From: DASYAE01 sp036501535
GTDB taxonomy: Bacteria > Actinomycetota > Actinomycetes > Streptomycetales > Catenulisporaceae
DNA: 64,000 bases
Direction of reading: 5' to 3'
Assembly (NCBI GenBank): GCA_036501535.1
Contig: DASYAE010000202.1
Coordinates: 1 to 64,000 of the forward strand
Numbering within the stretch: position 1 is the first letter of the stretch; each line of letters begins with the position of its first letter. Below the pieces are notes generated by a model that saw only the letters and a list, made by a program, of their open reading frames with translations, did no database searches and was not told the DNA's origin. Below, in pieces: positions 26,301 through 32,913 of the stretch. A program made the position numbers and the translations under genes.

Positions 26301-26397
26301 GCGCCTTCGGCGAGGCGAGCGCCACCACGCCGAGCGCGGCCAACGCCAGCGCGGTGGCGCCGGCCACGACGCTTCGGGATCTGCTTTTCGTGCGCAA
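23305..26397 (-). CDS. Secreted multimodular GH9 cellulase (GH9-CBM3-FN3-FN3-CBM2)
   Basis: A 1030-residue enzyme. Signal peptide at 1-34 (MRTKSRSRSVVAG to PKAHA); GH9 catalytic domain about 38-505 (GGYHDAGDLVKFGLP with the catalytic aspartates, and the acid Glu in YTEGALDYN); a CBM3 at about 515-670; two fibronectin type III modules (about 690-775 and 780-862); a Ser/Ala/Pro low-complexity linker (863-926); and a CBM2 (927-1030) with paired cysteines. A GH9 followed by CBM3 is the typical processive endoglucanase layout. The conserved PHHR motif reads PHNS here. The TTG at 26397 was chosen because it follows GGAGGA and gives a clean signal peptide. It degrades crystalline cellulose outside the cell and is divergent from another glycosidase gene. 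Confidence 0.93.
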   Translation of the reverse strand: MRTKSRSRSVVAGATALALAALGVVALASPKAHALSTSAEFDYAEALQDSMYFYEAQRSGQLAPDNPVDWRGDSDLTDGSASGVNLTGGYHDAGDLVKFGLPEAWAMNMLAWGLIDYPQGYSAAGQTQAAMENLRWGDDYILSAYPSSTTFYGQVADPSTDHQYWGPAETNPTVRPAYAVTASCPGTDLVGQASAALAASSVAFKSSDPKYSAQLLTQAESLYTFANSDRGDYASCITSASGYYNSFSGYWSQLVAAEIWLYRATGTAGWLTQAETDYANLPLASQSTLHEYNWTVNWDDDSFADYVWMAQATNQQQYITDAEDNLDWWTTGFNGSEIAYSAGGEAFLNTWGSLRYSSNAAFLALEFSSYLTANNLDPTRATAYHNFAVGQINYILGDNPNHESYEVGFTNGGKSTAWPQQPHNSTAHDSWADNLTTPAQTRHTDYGLLVGGPTSNDDQFQDVRSEYQYTEGALDYNALFSGDLAALTQSYGGAAVSSFPKEELPDGPQQYVQASINNEGTNFIEIKALVVNQSAWPARPMPNAGFRYYFTLDAGESASQITLSSSYNQCNPLTAPTQFSGSTYYITVSCSNLNIEPVGEADYTNDDWEAQVQFRITFPSAHNPAEDWSFQGIPSTSGATPVTVGDMPLYSGNSVVWGSGPAAATPPSAPGTLSAGSVTSTGATLSWTASTAGTNAIAGYDVYSSAGTLVATVGASTTSYALTGLNADRTSPYGYYVTAVDSQGLASAGSNIAQFITAPFTSLTASDATAPSQPGTPVASSVSSSGAKLTWTASKAGSSAVAGYAVYELSPTPTLVATAAASATSYTLTGLTAGTEYGYEVAALDSAGRISPALSAVSFTTLAAGATSSPSASASASASASASASPSVSASPSTSPSPSASPSASPSHSASPSPSASPSSSPTGAAGSCSAAYTLENSWSGGFQGQVEFTDTGTSAIAGWTLTWTFPGDQKINTLWNATYTQTGEAVSATAESYNADISPGGSVTIGFTGTFTNSDTSPTTFQLNGVTCT
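23620..23811 (-). repeat. Ser/Ala/Pro linker repeat of the cellulase
   Basis: Low-complexity DNA coding the Ser-Ala/Ser-Pro linker before CBM2. Six-base units such as GCCGAA recur; the linker is prone to length change. Confidence 0.7.
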
Positions 26398-26800
26398 GGC
26401 TCCTCCAAGGACACGCCGCGACGCGGTACCCGTGCGCTCCCGGTCGGGGGTCCGGATCAGCGCCCTGGTCTGGTCGGCTCTCGGTCGGCCCGGCATCGGC
26501 TGACCCGCCTGGAGATTACGAACCGGCGCGGGCACGGCAAGACCCGGACGCCGGCCGGTCCGGCCGCGTCGCTGACACACCAGCGATGACCTGCGAAGAC
26601 GCAGAGCGCGGCAGTGCCGCCGAACCGTGCGCGAGGGAAAGTTTCAAACCGCCGCGGCCGGACCGTGTGTAACTTTCACAATCCTTTGACGCACACCGGA
26701 CGAGCGGCGACCATTCGGCAGTACCCGGAGGCCTCCGGGCCGCCCGCCCCTGCGCGACGCCGGCCGCCGGGACCCTGTCAGCCCACGTGAGGAGCCCGAC
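26398..26800. other. Divergent promoter region of the two glycosidase genes
   Basis: About 400 bases between the divergent GH9 cellulase and the clan GH-A glycosidase. It contains a GAAAGTTTC palindrome, a related AACTTTC element 30 bases on, and a half-site (GCGCTCCC at about 26434) resembling part of a CebR operator. No gene was seen. Confidence 0.5.
26637..26645. promoter_or_regulatory. GAAAGTTTC palindrome, candidate glycosidase operator
   Basis: A 9-base palindrome with a G centre, in the shared promoter region of two glycosidase genes. Similar CGAAA/TTTCG palindromes are reported upstream of streptomycete xylanase genes. A weaker copy (GTAACTTTCAC) sits at 26669-26679. The function here is inferred from position only. 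Confidence 0.4.
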
Positions 26801-28909
26801 GTGAACCGAGGCCCGACCCGTGCCATCCGACCGCGCTCCCCACGGCTGCGCGCCGCCGCCGTGGCGACCGCCGCGCTGCTCGGCGGGGCGCTGACCCAGG
26901 CCGCGGGGACGCCCGTCGCCTCCGCGGCGACGAACCCGACGGTGAACGTCAGCGTGAACGCCGACGAGGGCATGGGCACCATCCCGAGCACCGGCTACGG
27001 CCTGAACCAGGCCGTCTGGGACACCAACATGAACACCTCGGCCTCGGTCAGCCTGCTGTCACAGGCCGGTGTCGACATGATGCGCTACCCCGGCGGCTCG
27101 TACGGCGATATCTACAACTGGCAGGACAACACCGCGCCCGGCGGATACGTGGCTCCGGGCACTGACTTCGACCAGTTCATGGGCACCGCGCAGGCGGTCG
27201 GCGCGCAGCCGATCCTGATCGCGAACTACGGCACCGGGACCCCGGCCGAGGCGGCCGGCTGGGTGCAGTACGCGAACGTGACCAAGAACTACGGGGTGAA
27301 GTACTGGGAGATCGGCAACGAGACCTACGGGAACGGCTACTACGGCTCCGCCTGGGAGTCCGACGACCACAGCAGCCTGAGCCCGACGACCTACGCGAAC
27401 AACTTCCTGCAGTACTCCGCGGCGATGAAGGCGGTCGACCCGACCATCAAGATCGGCGCCGTGCTCACGCTGCCGGGCAACTGGCCGGCCGGCCTGATGG
27501 GCTCGGGCGACACCGCGGACTGGAACCAGACCGTGCTGTCCCTGGCCGGATCGGCGATCGACTTCGTGATCGTGCACTGGTACCCGAGCGGCACCGGCGC
27601 GGCGACCGCGCTGAGCGAGCCGGCCCAGTTGCCCGGCGAGCTGCAGCAGCTGCACCAGGAGATCAACCAGTACGGCGGCGCCAACGCCTCGAAGATCCAG
27701 GTCGCGATGACCGAGGTGAACGCGGGCCAGGACGAGGACACCCAGCCCGACGCGCTGTTCGCCGACGACGCGTACATGACCGCGCTGGAGCAGGGCGTCT
27801 TCACGGTGGACTGGTGGGACACCCGCAACGGACCGGGCACGATCTCGACCGCGCCCGACGGCGCGACCGACTACGACGACTGGGGCGTGCTCTCCAGCGG
27901 GGACTGCACCGGCTCGGTCTGCGAGCCGCCGCTGAACACGCCGTTCCCGACCTACTATGCGATCAGTATGCTGAGTAAACTGGGCAGACCGGGCGATCTG
28001 ATGGTCGGCTCGGCCACGGACAACCCGCTGGTCGCCGCGCACGCGGTGCGGCAGGCGAACGGCGACCTGGCCGTCATGCTGGTGAACAAGGACCCGAGTA
28101 ACGCCTACACGGTGAACCTGAACTACAACGGCTACTTCCCCAGCTCCGCGACGCCGACCGTCTACACCTACGGCGACGAGGCGAGCTCGATCACCAGCGC
28201 CGGCGCCGGGACCACCGCCACCCAGACGCTGCCGGCGTACTCGATCGAGACCGTCGTGCTCACCCCGTCCGGCAAGAACGTCAGCCCCCTGACCGCGCCG
28301 GGCAGCCCGAGCGTGTCGAACGTCACCGCGAACAGCGCCACCGTCAGCTGGACCCCGGCCACCGGCGGCCAGGTCGTGCGGTACGAGATCTACCAGCAGC
28401 TCAACGGCGCCGCCAACCAGCTGGTGGGCGAGTCGACCACGAACTCGGTGACGCTGCACAACCTGATGCCCGGCACCGGATACACGGTCAACGTGCTGGC
28501 GACCGATCAGAAGGGATTCCTGTCCGAACCCTCCAGTCCGGTCTCCTTCAGTACCACCACGCCGGCGGACAGCACCTGCTCGGTGGACTTCAGCTACACC
28601 GACAGCTGGGGCAGCGGCTACGTCGCCTCGGTCACGCTGTCCGACACCGGTCCGGCCGCGATCGACGGCTGGTCGCTGACCTTCACCTTCCCGGACGCGG
28701 GCGAGACCGAGGACGGCGGCTGGAACGGCAACTGGTCCCAGACCGGCGAGAACGTCGAGGTCACCAGCCTGGACTGGAACGCGCAGCTGGCGCCGAACGG
28801 CGGCAACTCGCAGAACATCGGCTTCGTCGGCGGGAACACGGCCGCTTACCAGGCCCCCGAGGCGATCAGCCTGAACGGCACCGTCTGCGCCACCACCTTC
28901 ACCTCCTGA
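26801..28909 (+). CDS. Secreted clan GH-A glycosidase with FN3 and CBM2
   Basis: A 702-residue secreted glycosidase. Signal peptide at 1-43 (ending VASAA). Catalytic (beta/alpha)8 domain about 45-400 with acid/base Glu174 (VKYWEIGNET) and nucleophile Glu305 (VAMTEVNA), plus the RYPGGS and NYGTGTP motifs found in GH51-like arabinofuranosidases. A beta-sandwich domain follows (about 400-490), then FN3 (about 498-585) and CBM2 (about 590-702). The family is uncertain: related sequences are annotated as alpha-L-arabinofuranosidase or cellulose-binding protein. It probably attacks hemicellulose side chains bound to cellulose. The GTG at 26801 follows GAGGAG. Its cellulose-binding tail and location match the divergent GH9 enzyme. 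Confidence 0.88.
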   Translation: MNRGPTRAIRPRSPRLRAAAVATAALLGGALTQAAGTPVASAATNPTVNVSVNADEGMGTIPSTGYGLNQAVWDTNMNTSASVSLLSQAGVDMMRYPGGSYGDIYNWQDNTAPGGYVAPGTDFDQFMGTAQAVGAQPILIANYGTGTPAEAAGWVQYANVTKNYGVKYWEIGNETYGNGYYGSAWESDDHSSLSPTTYANNFLQYSAAMKAVDPTIKIGAVLTLPGNWPAGLMGSGDTADWNQTVLSLAGSAIDFVIVHWYPSGTGAATALSEPAQLPGELQQLHQEINQYGGANASKIQVAMTEVNAGQDEDTQPDALFADDAYMTALEQGVFTVDWWDTRNGPGTISTAPDGATDYDDWGVLSSGDCTGSVCEPPLNTPFPTYYAISMLSKLGRPGDLMVGSATDNPLVAAHAVRQANGDLAVMLVNKDPSNAYTVNLNYNGYFPSSATPTVYTYGDEASSITSAGAGTTATQTLPAYSIETVVLTPSGKNVSPLTAPGSPSVSNVTANSATVSWTPATGGQVVRYEIYQQLNGAANQLVGESTTNSVTLHNLMPGTGYTVNVLATDQKGFLSEPSSPVSFSTTTPADSTCSVDFSYTDSWGSGYVASVTLSDTGPAAIDGWSLTFTFPDAGETEDGGWNGNWSQTGENVEVTSLDWNAQLAPNGGNSQNIGFVGGNTAAYQAPEAISLNGTVCATTFTS

Positions 28910-29042
28910 TCCACCGGTCCGCCACTTGCGGGCGCCGGCGATCGGGCCATGATGGACGGTTAGGAAGGACTGGCTCCCTGGAGAGGACTACGGGGATACC
29001 CGGCGACAGCGCTCTGAGCGCTACGACGTGAGTCGCCGAAGC

Positions 29043-29073
29043 GCGGGCCGGGCGGCACGACCGCCCGGCCCGC
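29043..29073. terminator. Bidirectional terminator hairpin
   Basis: A perfect 13-base-pair stem (GCGGGCCGGGCGG and its complement) and a 5-base loop, between the convergent ends of the glycosidase and the DUF2461 gene. Confidence 0.8.
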
Positions 29074-29103
29074 CGGCTCTCCGGACTGGGGCGACGCAGG
29101 ACG

Positions 29104-29775
29104 CTACCGGTCCTCGCGTGAGAGCTCGGTCGGTCCGACCCGCGACTCCAGCCACGCGTGCAGCGGCTGGGCCGCGCGCAGCACCCCGACCACCCGGGTC
29201 TTCGCGCCGGCCGTCTCCAGCCACGGCTCGGCCGGCCACTCCTTCCAGGCGATCAGGCCCTTGTTGCGCAGCAGGTCGATCCGGGGGTGGTGCTTGTCGT
29301 AACCGCGCGGGGCGGTCTTGAGCGGGCTCTCCCCGACGACCGGCACGTCCGCGCCCTCGACCTGCGCGATCACCCGCCGCAGCTCCTCCCCCGTGACGTC
29401 CTGCGCGACCGCCTGCCGGTACCGCTCGATCTGGTCCGGCGCCATCATGTGGTAGCCGCTGGCCACCGCGAGCCCGTCGGCGGACAGGTGCACGTATCCG
29501 CCCTTTGACAGCGTCGCGCCGATCGCCGTCTTGTACGGGGACTTGTCCGCGCTGAACCGGACGTCCCGGTAGGGCCGGAACAGCTTCGCGTCGCCGAACT
29601 CGGCCTCGAGCTCGGCCAGCAGCGCCTCCATCGGGGCGAGCACCGCGCGGTCGTAGACGGACTTGTGCGCGGTCCAGTAGGCCTTCGAGTTGTCGGCCTC
29701 CAGGCCCTCGTAGAACTCCAGCGCCTCGGCCGGCCAGCCGGCGAACTTCGCCCTGCTCGGGTTACCTGACGTCAC
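29104..29775 (-). CDS. DUF2461 family protein (TIGR02453)
   Basis: A 223-residue cytoplasmic protein of unknown function. The family signature is clear: FAGWPAEALEFYEGLEADNSKAYW at the N-terminus, RPYRDVRFSADKSPYKT in the middle, and the C-terminal PRGYDKHHPRIDLLRNKGL. No catalytic role is established for DUF2461. The GTG at 29775 gives the usual N-terminal length; a GTG at 29805 would add 10 residues. It is followed by no gene on the same strand before the hairpin, and it lies downstream of a conserved unknown gene. Confidence 0.88.
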   Translation of the reverse strand: MTSGNPSRAKFAGWPAEALEFYEGLEADNSKAYWTAHKSVYDRAVLAPMEALLAELEAEFGDAKLFRPYRDVRFSADKSPYKTAIGATLSKGGYVHLSADGLAVASGYHMMAPDQIERYRQAVAQDVTGEELRRVIAQVEGADVPVVGESPLKTAPRGYDKHHPRIDLLRNKGLIAWKEWPAEPWLETAGAKTRVVGVLRAAQPLHAWLESRVGPTELSREDR

Positions 29776-29862
29776 GCGGCCGACTCTACGCGCCGCCGCC
29801 GACACCTGTGCCGTCCCCGCCGCTCCAGGCCGCGCCGTGGCCTACTACCGCTCCTACCGCTC

Positions 29863-30918
29863 CTACCGCTTCGGCTCGGCCACGCGCTCGAACCAGCGCT
29901 CGGCCTCGGCCGGGCCCAGCACGCCCTCCAGCTCCAGGCTGGCGGTCATCCGGGGGAAGAACCGGCCGGCCTGCCAGGTGCGGCGGTACGGCGGCGGGTC
30001 GAGCACGAGCAGGCGCACGCCGTCGACCACCGGGATGTCGCGCGGGGTGCCCTCGTTCCAGATCCAGTCGCCGCCCGGGGCGACCAGGTTGAAGTTGCCC
30101 TCGGTCATCGGCCGGGCCTCGGCCGAGAAAGCCGTGTCCGTACTCACTGCGACCGCCTGCGCGGACGGCGGCTCACCGGGTATTCGGCCGCCGCCGACGA
30201 GGACCCCGCCGAGCAGGGTGTGCAGCTGGAAGTTGTCCGCCACACCGGTCATCCGCAGCCGGAACCCGGCCCGGGTCGGCCGGTGCAGCACCAGCAGCGG
30301 CTCGTCGTCGAGCACCAGCAGGGCGCGGGAAAGCGGCGCCATGTCGCCGTACACCGGCTCGATCACGTCGATGAGATGAAGAAGGCCGGGATGCCGCCCG
30401 GCCCCGCTGCGCACCCGCGCGTCCGAGAGCACGGCGACGGCGGCGCGCTCCCACTGCTCCAGCGTCCACCACGCCGTGACGGCCTCGCGGGTGGCCGGCT
30501 CGTCGGCCGGGCCGATCCGCGCGGTCAGCTCCTCGATCGACGGCTCCTCGGCCAGGTTGGGCGTGTCCCCGCCGCCGCTGGAGGTCCACCGCTCGGCGAA
30601 CACCGACGCGGCCTCCAGCGCGATCTGCAGCGAGGCCAGCAGCGGCTCCGCGCACACCGCGGCGTCGGCCCCGCGCTCGACGCAGGCCCCTACCGCGACC
30701 GCCAGCGAGGCCCGCGGCCAGGAGGGGATGTCGGCCAGCAGCGCGGCCAGCTGCGGGCCGGCGGCGACCGCCTGATCCCGCGTCATGTTCGGCAGCTGCT
30801 GCATCACGGCGCTGAAAGCCTGATCAGTGGCCTGCGTGTCCTGCGCTGCGACCGCGGCGTCGAACGCGCCGATCGCAGTATTCAGCGGGGAGTCCAGCGG
30901 GGAGTCCGGGAACGTCAC
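29863..30918 (-). CDS. Conserved hypothetical protein
   Basis: A 351-residue cytoplasmic protein. No signal peptide or membrane helix. The N-terminal 150 residues are helical (alternating Ala-rich helices), and the C-terminal half is mixed and contains LLVLDDEPLLVLHRPTRAGFRLRMTGVADNFQLHTLLGG and NLVAPGGDWIWNEGTPRDIPVVDG. I do not recognise a family; it looks like a conserved actinobacterial unknown. The GTG at 30918 follows TAGGG. It precedes the DUF2461 gene on the same strand. Three 9-base CTACCGCTC-like units sit at its stop codon (29844-29870). Confidence 0.75.
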   Translation of the reverse strand: MTFPDSPLDSPLNTAIGAFDAAVAAQDTQATDQAFSAVMQQLPNMTRDQAVAAGPQLAALLADIPSWPRASLAVAVGACVERGADAAVCAEPLLASLQIALEAASVFAERWTSSGGGDTPNLAEEPSIEELTARIGPADEPATREAVTAWWTLEQWERAAVAVLSDARVRSGAGRHPGLLHLIDVIEPVYGDMAPLSRALLVLDDEPLLVLHRPTRAGFRLRMTGVADNFQLHTLLGGVLVGGGRIPGEPPSAQAVAVSTDTAFSAEARPMTEGNFNLVAPGGDWIWNEGTPRDIPVVDGVRLLVLDPPPYRRTWQAGRFFPRMTASLELEGVLGPAEAERWFERVAEPKR

Positions 30919-31098
30919 TGCGGCACCCTACGGGAACCGGCGCCCGGATGACAGACCGCATCCACAACGCGCCGGGGCGGTCGGGTGACCACCCGGTGAA
31001 CCGTCGCCGTTTGTCGACGGATGTCGCCAAGCCGGAGGCTGTCCATCGGGAACCGATACATCTTTACAGATCCATCGCCACCGATGTAATGTCGGGCC

Positions 31099-31575
31099 AT
31101 GGAAGCGCTCGACCTCGTCCTGCTCGGGCGGCGGCTGTCGAAGATCGGCGAGACGGTGCTGCGCGGCGGCGACTCGCCGGACCAGCCGACCGCTGCAGGC
31201 CTGGTGCTGCGCGACGTCTTCGCCCACCCGGACAGCGCGATCGGCCAGATCACCACGCGCACCGGCCTGCCGCAGAGCTATGTCTCCGAGACGGTGGCGC
31301 AGCTGCGCGAGCGCGGCATCGTGGCGTCCCGGCCGGACCCGCAGGACGGCCGCCGGACCCTGGTCAGCGTCGCGCCGGGGCATCCGGACACGGTCGCGCA
31401 GGCCGGCTCGGCGAGCGTCGACGAAGCACTGCGCACCGCGCTCGGCAGCGCGGTGAGCCCCAAGCGCGGCGCAGCACTGATAGCAGCACTCGAAGAGCTC
31501 GCACGGCTGCTCGAGCCGGCCGAGCCGGGCCCGATCATCCGCCGGATCGACCAGGCACGACGCGGCGAGAAGTGA
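31099..31575 (+). CDS. MarR-family transcriptional regulator
   Basis: A 158-residue winged-helix regulator. The DNA-binding helix is ITTRTGLPQSYVSETVAQLRERG (residues 51-75), followed by the wing RPDPQDGRRTLVSVAPG. The dimerisation helices are at both ends. The ATG at 31099 is in a good position. A small membrane protein gene follows 42 bases on and may be its target or partner. The operator was not identified. Ligand unknown. Confidence 0.85.
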   Translation: MEALDLVLLGRRLSKIGETVLRGGDSPDQPTAAGLVLRDVFAHPDSAIGQITTRTGLPQSYVSETVAQLRERGIVASRPDPQDGRRTLVSVAPGHPDTVAQAGSASVDEALRTALGSAVSPKRGAALIAALEELARLLEPAEPGPIIRRIDQARRGEK

Positions 31576-31617
31576 GCCGCGGGTACCCCGTTCCACTCAG
31601 AGTTCGGAGACCGACCG

Positions 31618-31827
31618 ATGTTCGTACTCGTCCGCGTCGTGCAGCACTTCGCCGCCACCGTCCCGCGGCGGCTCCTGCTGCTGTTCGGCGCGCTGGCGGC
31701 CGCCGCCGGCGTCGCACTCGCCGGCGCCGGCCTCGCCACCCACCAGCCGATCGTCACCCGCTTCGGGATCGTCGTGCTCGTGGCGATCATCGCGGGCCTC
31801 GTCGCCGCGAAGCGCGCCCGCCGGTAG
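31618..31827 (+). CDS. Small two-helix membrane protein
   Basis: A 69-residue protein with two hydrophobic segments (about residues 18-41 and 47-65) and a basic C-terminus (KRARR). The ATG follows GGAG by 8 bases. It is probably co-transcribed with the MarR gene. No family was recognised. Confidence 0.65.
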   Translation: MFVLVRVVQHFAATVPRRLLLLFGALAAAAGVALAGAGLATHQPIVTRFGIVVLVAIIAGLVAAKRARR

Positions 31828-31862
31828 GCGGCCCGGTCACGCCGCCGATCACCGGTCGCCGA

Positions 31863-32378
31863 TCACCGGGTGCGCTGCACCACGCCCCGCACGAACGCGG
31901 CCTGACCCGCGTGCTGCAGCGTGTCAGAAATCACACTCACCAGCCGCACGCCCAACGTCACCGGCGGGTCGTAGGACTCGTCGACGACCCGGTCGAAATC
32001 CGCATCGGCGAGCCCTTCGACAAACTGAACAGTCTGCTCATATACGGCGTCGTAGTAACCGGCCAGCAGCTCCGGCGACTCCACCCGCACCGCGGCGACG
32101 TCGGCAGATCCGTGCCCGTACCCCGTCGCCCGGTCCGACAACGGCAGAGAGAAGCGCTCCGCCCACTTCTGCGCGGTCCAGACCTGCTCCTCCCCGGTGG
32201 CGTCCGAGACGTGGTCGTCCTGAACCCGCGTCAGGTGCCACACCAGCCACGCGATCGAGTTCGTCCGCTCATCGAGCCGCCACGCCAGCTCGTCGGCGGA
32301 CAGCCCCGCGACGGCCGCGTGCACGACCTCCCGCACCCGCCCGAAAGCGTCCACCATCAGTTCGGCACCGGTAGCCAT
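31863..32378 (-). CDS. DinB/DUF664-like four-helix protein
   Basis: A 171-residue protein of the DinB-like (mycothiol-transferase-related) fold. A four-helix bundle is expected, with candidate metal-binding histidines in WLVWHLTRVQDDHV and in the C-terminal TLQHAGQAAFVRG. In mycothiol-producing actinobacteria such proteins carry out thiol transfer or maleylpyruvate isomerisation; which one cannot be told here. The ATG at 32378 follows GGAGAGG. It lies 37 bases from the PPOX gene on the same strand, so the two may form an operon. Confidence 0.82.
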   Translation of the reverse strand: MATGAELMVDAFGRVREVVHAAVAGLSADELAWRLDERTNSIAWLVWHLTRVQDDHVSDATGEEQVWTAQKWAERFSLPLSDRATGYGHGSADVAAVRVESPELLAGYYDAVYEQTVQFVEGLADADFDRVVDESYDPPVTLGVRLVSVISDTLQHAGQAAFVRGVVQRTR

Positions 32379-32415
32379 CGGCCTCTCCAATCAACCGCCA
32401 AGCGCGCACAGCGCC

Positions 32416-32841
32416 CTACAAAGCGATGTCAACCGCCCCGACGACGCGATCCATCCGCATCCGGCACAGCAATTCGCCGGCCGCGGTGTTGCGCCGCCCG
32501 TACTCCTCGGCCCGGCCGCCCGGAACATACCGCTCGGCGATCCGGATCGACCAGGCCAGCATCGCCGTCAGATCCTCGTCGAGCACGACGGACCCGTGCA
32601 CGATCACGAACCCGTACGGGAAGACCTCGTCGTCCACACAGAGCGAGGCCCGCGGATTCGCCCGCAGGTGCCGCCCCTTCACCGTGTCGCGCCCGGTCTG
32701 GAAGACCAGCTCCCGCCCGTCGACCACGAACCAGACCGGCGCCACGTGCGGCGCCCCCGAGAGCCCCGCCGTCGCGAGCTTCCCGGTGCGGGTGCCCAGG
32801 CTGAGGAACTCGACGATCTGCTTGTCTTCCATGCGCCCCAT
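32416..32841 (-). CDS. PPOX-class flavin/F420-binding oxidoreductase-like protein
   Basis: A 141-residue split-barrel protein. TGKLATAGLSGAPHVAPVWFVVDG and VKGRHLRANPRASLCVDDE match the pyridoxamine-5'-phosphate-oxidase-like family, many of which use F420 in actinobacteria. Whether it is catalytic cannot be seen. An in-frame ATG at 32832 would shorten it by 3 residues. It is upstream of the DinB-like gene and just downstream of the DUF4041 nuclease gene on the same strand. Confidence 0.82.
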   Translation of the reverse strand: MGRMEDKQIVEFLSLGTRTGKLATAGLSGAPHVAPVWFVVDGRELVFQTGRDTVKGRHLRANPRASLCVDDEVFPYGFVIVHGSVVLDEDLTAMLAWSIRIAERYVPGGRAEEYGRRNTAAGELLCRMRMDRVVGAVDIAL

Positions 32842-32913
32842 GCTGCCAGCGCCGACTCCCCGCGTCGCCCGCAGCGCGGCACGGCGCCGCCGAACGGGTG
32901 TCTGACGTGAGAC

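Noticed and set aside
29844..29870. CTACCGCTC repeat as a possible CRISPR-like array
   Set aside because: Three 9-base units without spacers; it is a simple tandem duplication at a gene end.
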